DNA from: Rehmannia glutinosa
Taxonomy: Eukaryota; Streptophyta; Magnoliopsida; Lamiales; Orobanchaceae
Direction: 5' to 3'
DNA length: 64,000 bases
NCBI GenBank assembly: GCA_016081115.2
Contig: CM071926.1
Location: forward strand, 11,979,971-12,043,970
The notes beneath the pieces were generated by a model, which worked only from the letters and a program-made list of their open reading frames with translations, had not been told where the DNA came from and made no database searches. Position 1 is the first letter of the stretch. Every line of letters starts with the position of its first letter. A program made the position numbers and the translations under genes. Shown one piece after another: positions 23,911 through 35,693 of the stretch.

Positions 23911-25259
23911 GTGTTTTAAGGTTTTTAATTATCTTATTTATGGAAAAGCATTTAATTAGTATGTTTACTAGAACAGTCGTCGATTGCCTGGCCGCTACTT
24001 CAAAAACTTGTGTTTTTAAAGAAGACTAAAAAAACAAATAGCAGTACTGTAGTTGTAGAAAAGGGAAAGCGTGTGACTTGTGACCTTTTTGTCCATGTGT
24101 CGTGTTTGATGTTTTCTCCGTCCGAAAATCTTGTTTTAATAATTTTTTTTTTAATATTTTATCTCGTATTTCATTTCATAAATATATATTCAACTTATAA
24201 TTAACATTTAGTAACGATTCGTTAGGGTTCATATGGCTCAATAAGCTAACATCATGAGGGGGTCGGACTACTCGACCTAAGTTCACTTCATGGAACTCAA
24301 ATTTTTTATATATTATATTACACTGGACTATACTTTTCAATGTTCGAATATGAATACATATAATTCACACCATTTAAAGATACCTCATTTATTTTTTGAA
24401 AAATTATTCTCTAACTCGATAACTGGCTTGAGCGTTGAAACGATTCTCGTGTCACTAATTGCTTGTTTGTTGGTTTGCAAGTTGGGTTCAGATCTATCAG
24501 TTATTTTCTGGCGGATAGTCAATCCTCAATATGTTCAAATAGATTCAAGGTGAAATCAACTAATCTAGACCACAACAATTAATAATTAAAATTATATTAT
24601 AGCCTCTGATATGAAATGCAAGATAAACATGAAAGTGAACAAGAGTTTTAGATTAATTTTTTTATTTACAAAGTTTTAAATAAAAGCTACAAAATAAAAT
24701 ATTTCCAATTTATCTATAGAATTGTCATTATAAATAGTTGTGTGGTTGGAATATAAATTCATTTGCTTGCCCGGAAAGTTGACATCTTTATTAGCAAGAT
24801 AACATCCAAGTCCAACATTACGAGCTCGTGCACATCCCTATGACGATAGAAACATAATTTGGTTTTGGGAAATAAAATTTTAATTTAAAAAATAAGAACA
24901 TTTAATAATTAATAGATAGAAGACATAAAATATTGCTTAACGTTGAAACTTAATTCATTTGTACACAAATTAAAAAAAAAATCCGAAGTTGTCACAAGGC
25001 ATATATATCCAAACAATGCCTTAAAGGTGGTGGGGGTGTGGCTTGGGAGCTGGAAGACAGAGGTTCAGAGGTGGTTGTGTTGTCACGATTGTTAGGTACA
25101 ATTTGCCGTCATTTTAACGTTTCCAAATGTCTTATTTTTATAATTTCTATTATTCTTTGTTGTTTGGTTTATTTGGGATATTTCGCACAATGGGAAGTCC
25201 GCAGCCGGTGATGAACAACGTTTTTGACGTTGAAATTTTTGTATGATAATTAGCATTTT
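23911..25259. other. Intergenic, no gene seen (copy 1)
   Basis: AT-rich sequence upstream of the GALT gene, matched by 53665-55794 in copy 2 except for the hAT-like insert there. The empty site for that insert, a single TATATATC, lies near 25004. No coding or RNA feature is recognisable. Confidence 0.5.
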
Positions 25260-25276
25260 AACTATTTGATTTAGTC

Positions 25277-25313
<37 letters not shown>

Positions 25314-25324
25314 ATTTGATTTAG
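25260..25324 (+). mobile_element. Micro poly(A) insertion with 15-bp target duplication (copy 1)
   Basis: AACTATTTGATTTAG occurs at 25260-25274 and again at 25310-25324. Between them lies only TCCCCTC followed by about 28 A. This is the footprint of target-primed insertion of an extremely 5'-truncated LINE or SINE copy. Copy 2 has the same insertion with a shorter tail (55795-55847). Confidence 0.85.
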
Positions 25325-25990
25325 ACACTCCCACTTTTAAATTAGACTTTAATCACAGTTTTCAAAGTCAATGGCTACGCGTACTTCTTGAGATTTGTTC
25401 AAAATCTTTGAAACTCATTTATGTCTGCTTGGGTGACTTGCTTTAATTTTGCAGTATTTTGTATAATAGTCTTTTACGGTTGTCAAATGAGCCGAATGAT
25501 CTTGCCAAGCCTCTAAAAAAAAAGAAAAATCGGGCCAAGTTGGGGTGACATTTTTTAGGTCCAAGTCCGACCCAATCTATGAAAATACGCTTGAAAAGTC
25601 AGTCATGGCCGAGATTTTGCGCCAAATGACTCGACTCTTTTCGTGCTTACAATATCATTGTTTGGTCATTCCACCTAGGGCTAGTTTTGATCGCTTCTAA
25701 TCGAGAGTGCTCTCCTAGTTGCTGGCACAACCCAAATTAGATTGGACCACCAAAAAAAAAATATTAAATTTTTTTGTTTAAGAGGGAATAATAGTTGGGC
25801 TAGACATAATTTATTGTGTTGGTTATGCTTGTGCAACGATCCTGATTATAAACGTCTTGTCTTTGTGAATTAGTATAAAGAAGATTAAATTCTCTATTTC
25901 AATTTTGTGTCATGTAAATGTTACCAATTTTATGAATATTGTTTCAATATATATTTAATTGTGAATTACGTCAACTTAGAGGGTATCATA

Positions 25991-26038
25991 ATTCAAAATA
26001 GAAGTTTCCCTCAAAAAACAAAAAAAATCAAAATAGAA
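25991..26038 (+). mobile_element. Micro poly(A) insertion, GTTTCCCTC type (copy 1)
   Basis: ATTCAAAATAGAA at 25991-26003 is repeated (ATCAAAATAGAA) at 26027-26038. The intervening sequence is GTTTCCCTC plus an A-rich tail. Copy 2 keeps a perfect 13-bp duplication (56516-56562). Confidence 0.8.
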
Positions 26039-26512
26039 TAAAAGAACCCAAATTAGAATTATAAATCAGAATACGTGTGAGTTATGATTCTTCTAAATTT
26101 CTTATACATATGGACTAGGAGTTACAAAAAATTATGTTATATTTTCATAAGCATCAATGTCAATATAAAATATGTAACCAAGATCATAAGGGTAATTAGA
26201 ATATAATCAAAATGACTTCAGTTCAGATCTAATTAAAGCTCTTTAAATTTGACTTGAAATAAGATGGAATCGAAACTCACGAGGTTTCTTTGTTTAACTC
26301 AACTGGTAGTAGAAGAATAGTAGAGAAAATAAAATTTAGTAGACTGCGGAACTAATTGTGTACGGCTTGAATCTATCTTAGAGCATTATAACAAGCAAAT
26401 AGATATTGAGAAATATAATAAACTTTTGGAAAGGGGAAATATTTTAAACTTGGAGTGCTAAATAGTAAATATTAGAATAATACCCTTGGAGTGCCAACAA
26501 TTTGTTAAGTAA
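26039..26512. other. AT-rich end of copy 1 up to the gap
   Basis: No gene or element end is seen. The sequence equals 56563-57038 closely. Confidence 0.5.
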
Positions 26513-26612
26513 NNNNNNNNNNNNNNNNNNNNNNNNNNNNNNNNNNNNNNNNNNNNNNNNNNNNNNNNNNNNNNNNNNNNNNNNNNNNNNNNNNNNNNNN
26601 NNNNNNNNNNNN
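26513..26612. other. Assembly gap (100 N)
   Basis: Exactly 100 N, the conventional length for a scaffold join of unknown size. Copy 1 of the large repeat ends at its left edge. Reading frames drawn through it are meaningless. Confidence 0.99.
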
Positions 26613-26955
26613 ACAGAATATATAACTTTGTCGCAATGTCGGACTGCAAGATATTAATTGACGGGCTGATGAAGCGGAATCCCCGACGCTTATTGTGACC
26701 TTATTATTGAAGATATACTGGATAGAGCTATTAGCACGCCTTGTATGTCTTTTCATTTTATACCTAAACGCTTAATCGAAATTTCGCCACACACTAAAGA
26801 CATTATGAAGAATCGATAGATGTCGAAAGGGTATGGAAGCATGATTTCCCAGCCCAAATATTGCGAATTGTTGAACAATGATGTAATCCACCTCGATCTT
26901 TTAAATGAAATGAAGAAGAAATGTTTTCCTATCAAAAAAAAAAAAAAAAAAAATG
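26613..26955 (+). pseudogene. LINE 3' end (RNase H tail, 3' UTR, poly(A))
   Basis: Plus-strand translation gives CDLIIEDILDRAISTPCMSF followed by HFIP and later HLDLLNEMKKKCFPIKK, resembling the C-terminal RNase H region and tail of plant LINE ORF2. The 3' end reads AATGAAATGAAG...TTTTCCTATC and then about 20 A. The 5' part is cut by the gap. The TTCCTATC-poly(A) end resembles the ends of the micro insertions at 25260, 25991, 27421 and 42174, so this family may be their source. The LINE call rests on the tail architecture more than on a strong domain match. Confidence 0.55.
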
Positions 26956-27420
26956 GTTAAATGTTATAATCAAGTTAGGCCAGTTTGGCCTAACAAGGAA
27001 TTCTAGACAGTCTTGTCTATGCACTATTGTGCTTGTCAAATTAAATTTTTTGGAATTTAAATGTAGTTGAAATTTAATTATTTCAATCCCCATTTGTTTC
27101 AATTGATACAATTATTGTACAAGAATATGATTGAAATATTAGCTACCAATCATATTTAATAGAATATTTGCTTGTAAGTCACTGTATAATGTGATAATTA
27201 ATTTATTTTCTCCAGTTAATCCTTGCACATTGGGATAAAATACTAATTTATAATGTATGTTCAAAATGTCCATAAAGTTTTTATTTTGATGATGTGGAGA
27301 TGCTTGATTACGTATCACATCTAGTGGCCTGGTCCGAAATCCAGGAACTGTTTGGCCTATTATACTTTATGAATTATGAGATCTTCAAATTATTGACAAA
27401 TACTATATTAAGCATGATTG

Positions 27421-27464
27421 GATATTTATATTATGTGTGTAAAAAAAAAGATATTTATATTATG
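27421..27464 (+). mobile_element. Micro poly(A) insertion, 14 nt between 15-bp repeats
   Basis: GATATTTATATTATG occurs at 27421-27435 and 27450-27464. Between them is only TGTGT followed by nine A. The rest of 26956-27787 is AT-rich and shows nothing else recognisable. Confidence 0.8.
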
Positions 27465-27787
27465 CAATCAAGACTGGAAAATAGGGCCTGGGTATTACCA
27501 TTTGTGTCAATTTTTTATTTTAATTCATCAAAAATACCAAAATTTCGGAATATTGCGAAGCGAATTAAATAATATGAACTCTTTTTTTTTTTCCCTTGAA
27601 AATTATGTACAATATATGTAATGCTGGTAGTAGCATCAAAGGATTGATATCAGACTTTGAACAGATAGAGTTGCTTGAATTTGGGTGCACAGTATCTTTC
27701 AACCTATAAAAATGCAAATTGTCAAAGTGGTAGTGGAGTATATATGCCATCTGCATAAAGGTGATGGGCTAGATCCAATAATAATAT

Positions 27788-28960
27788 GGCAAAAACTCAC
27801 GTAGGATCGTTTTACGGGTCTCAATTCGTAAGACGGATCCTACTGATCCGCGGACCTGGTCCCCACGGATCCTGTTGAGCAGGTTCGCGGGTCAATGCCA
27901 CCTGCAGTTTTTTTTTCTTTTTTCCTTCTATTTTTCTGTTTTTCTTCCCAGTTAAAGTATCAGTTTTATAAGAAAAAGTATCGGTTATTTTATATAAAGT
28001 ATCATATTTTTTTTAATATAACCACAAATTATGATTACATTACATTGAAGGTAAAATAAATATATCAGAGTTAAAGCAACACCTTATGAGTAAACATATA
28101 TATTTTTTGAGACAAAATATCATTTTTTAAGAGTAAAATATCTGTTTTTTAACTAAAGTATCACATTTTTTAATAATAAATACAAAGAAAGATGAATAAT
28201 AAATATGATAGAGTTAAAGTAATACTTTTATAAGTAAAAGTATTTATTTTTTGAGATAAAATAACATATTTTTTAATATAGTCATAAATTATGAATATAT
28301 TACAATATATATATATATATAACATATTAAAGTAACACTTTTATACGTTAAAGTATCTATTTTTTAAGATAAAGTATCATGTTTTTTTAATATAGTCACA
28401 AATTAGAAATGAAAGAAAGAAGGAAAAATAAAAAATAAATATGATATAGTTAAAGTAACACTTTTATAAGTAAAAGTATCCATTTGTTGAGATAAAATAT
28501 CGTTTCTTAATCTTTACAAACTAGGAACAAAAAAGAGAAAAATAAAAAATAAATATGATGTAGTTAAAGTAACACTTTTATAAGTATCCATTTATTGAGA
28601 TAATGTATCATATTTTTTAATAGACTTGGGTTCGATTCTTAGCCTCTGCATTTAGATGCATTTTTATTTTTTATTTTTAATTTACCAGACATATTTGTAA
28701 ATGGGTTTATATAAATGGTTATACTAAAATTGCATAACAAGTACTAGTAGTGTAGTGGTAGAATACTACCTTATTTCTCCATAGGCGCGGGTTCAATTCC
28801 CTGTTGAAGCGGATTTTTTTTAAATAACACGCCGGGGTGGGGGGGGTGGGTGTCTTTGGGCGGATCACGGATGGGTCAAAATGGCGGTTGTAGACTGGTT
28901 GTGGGTGGGATCCGTCTTACGGAATAGGATCCGTAAGACGGTCGTACAAGAGACCTACTC
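27788..28960. mobile_element. 1.2-kb TIR element, same family as 2075 and 4706
   Basis: Flanked by TAATAATAT at 27779-27787 and 28961-28969, a perfect 9-bp target duplication. The left end starts GGCAAAAACTCACGTAGGAT; the right read in reverse starts GAGTAGGTCTCTTGTACGAC. Each end holds a palindrome on CGTAAGACGGATCC. The inside has about five imperfect 115-145 bp tandem repeats (28040-28620) built on TTAAAGTAACACTTTTATAAG, then a tRNA-like stretch. No transposase is present. It fits a Mutator-like non-autonomous element. Confidence 0.8.
28735..28815 (+). other. tRNA-like sequence (tRNA-Gly-like A and B boxes), probably a relic
   Basis: TAGTGTAGTGGTAGAATACTACC resembles the D-arm/A box of plant tRNA-Gly and GGCGCGGGTTCAATTCCC the T-arm/B box, at about the right spacing. 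The acceptor stem does not pair well, and I could not assign an anticodon. A second B-box-like GGGTTCGATTC lies near 28628. It is more likely a tRNA-derived relic or SINE head than a working tRNA. Confidence 0.35.
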
Positions 28961-29012
28961 TAATAATATATGCTCAAACATTTATAAGGAAAGTCCAACA
29001 CGGTATATATAT

Positions 29013-30033
29013 GATTTGGTTCAAATGAGACCACCCTCCATAGGTGAGACAGTATGGACTCATCATACCCATTGATCTTAAAAAATGAAGGGATGTGATT
29101 AATTCAGTTTTTTTAATTATTTCCTGATTTTCGCTGATTTTAAGGGTAAGATTGTAATTTTGTAATTCAAATTAGTGGTCCTGTGATTTTATGGGCCGAA
29201 ATTGACACTCACGATTTTGTGGCGGAATTTAAGGAACCTGTTTTCTTTCCAAATATCTTAATTTTACAACATAGTTAGGGTTCTTTTACTGCATAATTAG
29301 ACATTAAATAATGTATATTTAGTTATTTTGTTAACACTGTTTTACGAAAACAAGACATAATTGATATAACGTACTGCATATGTAGTTATACTGCACTGCA
29401 TAAATAGGTTCAATATAATGTATATTTAGTTATGAAATTGGGATGTTGCTTTTGGAAATTATAAAAATGGGATGTTACATAATGTACTGCATATTTAGTT
29501 ATTCCACAATGCATAGATAGTTTCTAGATAATACATAGTTAGTTGATTTTGTTGCATAGTTTATGACATCTTGCATAGTTGGATATAGTGTACTACATAT
29601 TAGTTATTTAAGTTGCATAGATAGTTTTCAGATAATGCATATTTAGTTGAGTTTTGTTGCATATTTAGTTTTCGAACTAACTATTCGTTATTTCTCTGTA
29701 ATATTGCACCGATTTTTCTTGTTTTTTCTCTGTAATTTTCATGAACTATAATTTTCGAGTTCTTCACAGTTTTCTTTATTTGTGTTAATGGAGGAATGAG
29801 AGAGAGAGAGACGCGAGATTGGAGAAATTGGGAGATATATGAGAGAGAAAGAGATTTGATTCCATTTTTATAACTAACTTGTTATGTTATTTTACCCTAC
29901 TACCCTGTTATTGATTAAATTAATATTTTAATATATTTTTTTTCCATTAAATCATACTCATTGATTAATAGTGGATGATGGTTGAGATTAGTCCATTGTG
30001 TCTTACCTAGAGACATGGTCTCACTTGATCCTC

Positions 30034-30035
<2 letters not shown>
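29013..30035. mobile_element. 1.0-kb TIR element, GAGACCA family, first of a train
   Basis: The left end reads GGTTCAAATGAGACCAC and then GTGAGACAGTATGGACTCAT. The right end read in reverse reads GGATCAAGTGAGACCATG and then GTAAGACACAATGGACTAAT. The ends abut TA runs, so the target duplication cannot be fixed. The inside repeats GCATA...TTAGTT units (for example 29390-29660). There is no coding sequence. Confidence 0.7.

Positions 30036-30078
<43 letters not shown>
30036..30078. repeat. TA microsatellite between TIR elements
   Basis: About 20 TA units lie exactly between the right end of the 29013 element and the left end of the 30079 element. Confidence 0.95.
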
Positions 30079-30081
<3 letters not shown>

Positions 30082-30542
30082 GAGAGGATACAATGAGACC
30101 ACATATTATAGTGAGACAATGTGGACTCATCTCAACCTTCATTTATCTATATCAATGGCTAAGATAAATAAGGGTTAAAATTACATTAAACATTTAATTA
30201 AGACAAAATAAGAGTATAATTACCAAAACAAACATGTGGGGACCATCCAAATATGGAATCAGTTATTAGGAGAGAGAAAATCACGTGGGGAGAGAGAAAA
30301 TCACGAGAAAATTGCGCTGGAGAGAGAAAATCACGCATGTGCTCTGCCATGCAGTATGTTGTACACTTATCATTTATTTGATGTATACTTAACACTATTT
30401 TACTGTATGTTTAACACAATTTTACTGCATATTAAAGTGGTCAAACAAAAATATGTGTGGACCGTGAATTAAGGAATCAATTATATATAGAGAGATAATC
30501 ACACTCATTAACATGTGGGGACTGTGGATTAAGTATATCAGT

Positions 30543-30545
30543 TAT

Positions 30546-30598
<53 letters not shown>

Positions 30599-30600
30599 AA
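30543..30600. repeat. GA microsatellite
   Basis: A run of GA dinucleotides inside the 30079 element, next to several copies of a GGAGAGAGAAAATCACG motif (30270-30335). Confidence 0.9.
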
Positions 30601-31890
30601 GAAACAATCACGCTCATTATTGTACTGTATATTTAACATATATTTACAATATATTTAACACTATTTTGTTGTGTATTTAACATATTTGTACTGCATATTA
30701 CAATTGTCAAACAAAAACATGTGGGGACTGTGAATTAAGGAATCAATGAAAAAGATTATTCTCGGCAGACCAATAATTACGGTATACCAAATAACAATAA
30801 TTAAAAGATCAACAACTAATAAATACAAATCAATTAACTAAATTATTATACAATAAACTATATCTAACTATACAATAAAATCAGGTTATGTATACATTAA
30901 ACTATATCTAACTGTACAACAAAATCAGACTTCCTATACAGTAAACTATGTGTAACTATACAATCAAATCAGACTACTTATACAGTAAACTAAGTCTAAC
31001 TATACAATAAAATCAGACTATGTATACAGTCGCCCTCGACGCATTGTTCACGTAGCCATGATTAACAAAACACCAGTCCTAGCACAAAAAACCCAAAAAA
31101 AAATGTCAGTGCAGAATATATAAAATACATATGGTAAAAATTAACTAAATAAGCATTAAAACACATATAAGCATACATCGAAATCTCCTAAATAATCATC
31201 GAAACACATATAAGTACAAACATCAAATATTAACTAATTACACAGTAAAACACATCTAAGTATACATCGAAAAACATATACGTATACATTTGCCTATACA
31301 AAAATATAAGTATACATCAAACCTACAAAACATTACTTCGTATTCTTCAACTAGAAAAAACCTAGAACCTCCATTAACCTCCATATAGAGAGTTTCGTGA
31401 TTGAGTTTTGAATTACAGGCCTTGGTCGCTTGATCATCAGAAGCTCCAGACATTATTTCCCCTTCAAAAATTTGAACGGAAAAAACTTTGCCCATCAAAC
31501 AAAATTAGTATAGTTCAGATCAGAGAAGCAAAATTAAAACAAATTAAAAGGAATGAAAAAGAGGTTTTAGGTAAACGAAGATTCAATCATCGTATTAGGT
31601 AAACCAATTACCAATAGAAAAAATGGAAAATGAAACTTGAACTCCAATAATTCTCATCGAAAAAGATGACAACCTTGGATTCCACGTCTTGGCGGTTTAT
31701 CGAGATCGAGAAGTGCGAAAAATTTGTTTAATCGCTTTCGGAAATAATATGACGACTGAGAGAGGGGAGAACCGATTTGGGGGAGTTGCCAATTAGGGGT
31801 GAAAACTACTAATAAGTAAATAACCAACCTGCCTTTATTTGATTTAAAAAAAAAAAGGGCACTAAATCAACCAAATCTCAACCATCTAAG

Positions 31891-34224
31891 TGTAACGACC
31901 CGAATTTTTATGCCTTAATAAGAATTTTATTAATCATGTTAATTGTTTATTTTATAGAATAATAATGGTTAATTAGAAATTTATTAATGATTTTACACAT
32001 AGTTAATTTGTTAAATTACGGATTATAAAAGAGTCTTTTAAATGGACTGTGAATTTATTTTATTTGGGCATTATACGAATAATTGGACCTTTAATTGTTT
32101 GGAGCTTTAAATCAGGCTCATATTGTTAGTAAGTTAATTATAAGCCCATATACTCTAAACCTAGCCCAATTAGAAGTAGGTTAAAACACAGATATAAGAC
32201 ACGCAAAACACACACAGAGAACACACAGAATGCACGATTAGAAATTAGAAGAGAAGTCGGCCAAGAAAGGAGAAAAGAGAAGAAAGATAGGTGACTTCCC
32301 CAACGCGATTGATTCGACAAAGGATTTTAACCCCTAGTTGAACAGGCAAGTAATCTCGTTAGTTTCATATAGAATTAGGATTCAATTATTATGATATCCA
32401 ACAGGAAGGCCTGTCACCCAATATATATGGATTTATGTGTTCTATTCTAAAGATTCTTATGTATTTAATTGGATGTTTATCTGTGATTGTGAATCTGAGC
32501 AGCTGAACGAACCTATGCTTTCGAAATCATGCATGCAGACATATTAAATCTGAAAATACGAGTTAGGTCACTGCATGAAACTCACGTATGGACTCACCAT
32601 CAAATTAATGTATGTTGCTTTTAGTTGGATTTTAAAATATAGTAGAATTCATGTGTCAACTTCAAGAATTTGTTGGAGGCTTGAGTTGTTAATAGCATTA
32701 ATTAAAAACTTGTTTCATGATTAACATTCTAACCGAAAATAGACTCAAAAGGCTCAAGTTGTTCCATTACAATGTAATTATACATAATATATATTCTCGT
32801 GTACTGTTGGAACGAAATTAATTGAGATATAAGAAATTCGATTACAAACCTATTTTCTAGTTAATCGAATATAGGGTTTTTCCTTAATTAATTGGATTTA
32901 TGGTTTTTCCTTAACTAATTGAATATAGGGTTTTCCCTTAATTAAATGAATGTAGGGTATTTCCCTAACAAAGTGAACATGTAACTCTTTACCAAGTATA
33001 TTTGAATCTAGACTCTAGAGTTCACAAATTAATTGAACGTAATATTTTCCTGATTAGTTGAGCATAAATTTTATTCCTGATTAATTGAATATAAGATTTT
33101 CAATGATTAGTTGAACATAGGGTTATCCCTAATTAACTAAATGTATTTTTTCCTAACTAATTGGACACATGAATTTTCCTATTAACTGAATGTATGGTTT
33201 TTCACTAACTAGTTGATTATGTAGGCTTTCCCTTAACTAACTGAATGTAATATTATTCCTAATTAATTGCACGTAAGGTTTTCCCTAATCAGTTGAATGT
33301 GGTGTTTTGTTCTCAAATTGTTCAAGTTAATGTGATTTAATTATTATGCTATGCGTTTATGTTTATTCTCGTATTTAATGAAAAGTTGCATCACTTAGGT
33401 TCATGCATCATGTATTCATGTTAATGTATGTTAATGACATTTCACAAGCATCCAAAGATTAAGTAAAGTCAAATCATAAAGTATAACATTTTTCAAAGAA
33501 ATGGGTGCACATTGTTCTATGATGCTGGAGTGAGTGGGAAATGGGCGCGGGGGACCGGTGTTCCGATCATGTGCCGCTTGCGGCTAATGTTAATGTTCAA
33601 GGAAAAGGGCCTTCGGGCAAAACGAATGGAAATGGGCCTTGGGGCAAAACGAATGGAAATGGGCCTTGGGGCAAAACGAATGGAAATGGGCCTTCGGGCA
33701 AAATCACGGGTTCCAAATAACAAGGCCCACTGCGACCCTGATTAGAACAATATGTTACCAGGTGAGCTCACGCCTTAAGAACATTTAATGAAAAGAAAGA
33801 CAATGTTTAAAGTATGAATGTCAAAGATTTTAAGTAAAGAAAACATAAAGTCTTTTTAAGTTAAATGTAAGATATTGCATTAGGCATGCATTCATGCATG
33901 AGATTACTTGTTGAGCTCCTTTAGCTCATTCCATGAATGTTAAATTTTTCAGATGAGAAGGCAGAGAGGAAGGAGATGGCCTGGCGCAGTGACTCGGGGA
34001 ACCCATGTCAATGGAATCCTTTTATTTTCAAACTTTTGACTTTTTAATTTATTAAATGTCGAATGTCGTTTTATTTTTAGTACAAGTGATTTTTATTCCG
34101 CTGCAAAGTTTTTCAAAAGAAGTAAGATTTTTATTATTCCATATTTTTAAGCACTCTTCAGAGTATTTCTATTTTAATTTCTTATTTTGCATAAATATTC
34201 AAGTAAGCTAGAAATGGTGCTACA
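31891..34224 (+). mobile_element. 2,334-bp solo LTR with CTAAG target duplication
   Basis: The sequence begins TGTAACGACCCGAATTTT and ends GGTGCTACA, so it has TG...CA ends and a TGTA...TACA inversion. CTAAG flanks it at 31886-31890 and 34225-34229. No internal retrotransposon sequence or second LTR is present, so it is a solo LTR left by LTR-LTR recombination. Many plant Gypsy LTRs start TGTAACGACCC; that lineage is inferred. It contains AATTGAATATAGGGTTTTCC-type imperfect repeats (about 32850-33310) and a 27-bp array at 33602. It lies within the right-hand end of the 30079 element. Confidence 0.88.
33602..33709. repeat. 27-bp tandem repeat, four units, inside solo LTR
   Basis: Four consecutive units share GGGCCTT(C/G)GGGCAAAACGAAT. 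A short ORF through them is a by-product of a period divisible by three. Confidence 0.9.
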
Positions 34225-34299
34225 CTAAGATTTTAAATCAAATGGGACGATTAGTCCACACTGTCTCACTCTAATTATGTGGTCTCATTTGATCCTATT

Positions 34300-34302
<3 letters not shown>

Positions 34303-34330
<28 letters not shown>
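34303..34330. repeat. TA microsatellite between TIR elements
   Basis: TA run exactly between the 30079 and 34331 elements. Confidence 0.95.
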
Positions 34331-34333
<3 letters not shown>

Positions 34334-35624
34334 CTGGATCTGGTGAGTCCACATAAATTATGTGAGTATGTAAGACCAAATCTAGAGCGTTGATTTAATT
34401 TTTAAATGGTCTAGATTAAACAGTTTTTGATCATTTTATAATGATTAATTATTGGAGAAAATGACATTTTGGTAAACACAATTTATATCAATTATTAGAG
34501 GGGAAGTTATTTTTGGTAGTGGCTTTTCATATTGCTACAATTTAGGGAATGATTTTCACAAGTCTTCTCTTTCAAATCTTTTCTCTTGGCTTTTCTCTTC
34601 CAAATCTTTTCACACGTCTCCATCTTTCTGAGAAAAACCCCAATCTCGTGAAAACTTCAATCTCCATAGCATTGTGAAAAACCCCACCAAAAGAGCATCT
34701 CCATCGATACGTGTTAAAGATTTCTCAACATCTTTGTGAAAAAACCCATCAGAAGAAATCTTGCGACAACAAATCGACGCCAACATTGTAGGTGAAGCAA
34801 TTGATTTTTCCTTATTATTTCGTCATTTTTTTCGGGAATTTCTTGGTGACGTGATTTTTCTCCAGCATTTGACAATAACTATATTTCTTGTTTTTTGTAA
34901 TGTTTTATTGTTGCTGTTTTGCAAAACATAGAACCATAAATAATTGTGGTTTTCTACTTTTTGTTGGTTGTTAGATGTACTGTTGCATTTTGTAGGATAT
35001 TGATATGGTATTGATCTTAGTTTTGAGTTTTGGGTATTTACAATTCTTTGTTTTCTAGTCGGCGTAAATTGTTGTATTTTGGGTTTTAGTTTTTGTACAA
35101 CACGATAAAAATTTTAGGAAATAGGGTTTATAAATAGATCATGTTTTTGTTCAAGTATGTGCAAATGCTTATTGATTTTCGGAATAATGCTTATCTATGT
35201 TCTTCTAAATGCATAATTAGGATCTGTTGTGAGTTTTTTGTTATTTTTTATTTATCGATTTTACTAGTTGAAAAAACAAAGTTAGCGATGCAGGAGATTG
35301 CTTAACTAGGCTTTCAACTGCTTATTGTTGTTGATAATTATGCTTATGTGTGTTTTATATTGTGCTTATCTATGTTTTATATTATGCTCTCAAATTAAGG
35401 GGTAATTAACATTGTCATGTTTTTTTCGGGGATTGCTTATTGATGTTATCAATTGCTTATTGTTGTTGATAATTATACTTATCTATAGTTTGTTTTCTGC
35501 TTATACATGTCTTATACTATGCTTATGTTTGGTTGATTTTTATGCTTATAAATGTTTTTGTTTGTTAATAAATGCTTTATATAAATGACTAGTGTTTTTT
35601 TTTTTGATAGATTTTCTGTTGGAA

Positions 35625-35693
35625 ATGACAAAAGATGTAATGAACGAGCAGAGGAAGTCGGTTTTGGGACAGGCGAAGGAGTTTGCTAAATAG
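35625..35693 (+). pseudogene. Fused first and last codons of MULE protease gene
   Basis: A 22-codon open frame, MTKDVMNEQRKSVLGQAKEF plus AK and a stop. Its start context matches the protease start at 7307. Its end (GQAKEFAK) matches the protease C-terminus (GRVKVFAKKN, 11260-11284). The middle has been deleted in frame. It is too short for function and is useful as a deletion landmark. Confidence 0.65.

Larger units (their letters stand above)
48..26512 (+). repeat. Segmental repeat, copy 1
   Basis: This stretch matches 39621-57038 in the same order and orientation, apart from a 9.8-kb MULE found only here and a 780-bp hAT-like element found only in copy 2. The match starts at base 48 inside a Copia RNase H reading frame. 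Bases 1-47 do not resemble the sequence before 39621. The match is still perfect when the sequence runs into the N gap at 26513. The DMP coding region differs at about 10 of 663 positions by eye. Divergence is higher in islands over the small TIR elements and at homopolymers. The match is seen directly; whether it is a tandem duplication or two haplotypes is not resolved. Confidence 0.95.
30079..34302. mobile_element. TIR element, GAGACCA family, interrupted by a solo LTR
   Basis: The left end reads GGATACAATGAGACCACAT and then GTGAGACAATGTGGACTCAT. The right end read in reverse reads GGATCAAATGAGACCACAT and then GTGAGACAGTGTGGACTAAT. Removing the LTR at 31891-34224 and one CTAAG leaves an element of about 1.9 kb. 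It carries four ~45-bp tandem repeats (30850-31030) and some TAAGCA motifs (31140-31180), as in the MULE right arms. A short minus-strand frame near 31250-31500 has no known domain. Confidence 0.72.

Noticed and set aside
26458..26756. ORFs spanning the N gap
   Set aside because: They read through unknown bases and carry no evidence.
33512..33745. ORFs on both strands with repeated MGLGAKRME and RPISIRFAP units
   Set aside because: Product of the 27-bp tandem repeat inside the solo LTR; the period is divisible by three, so frames stay open.
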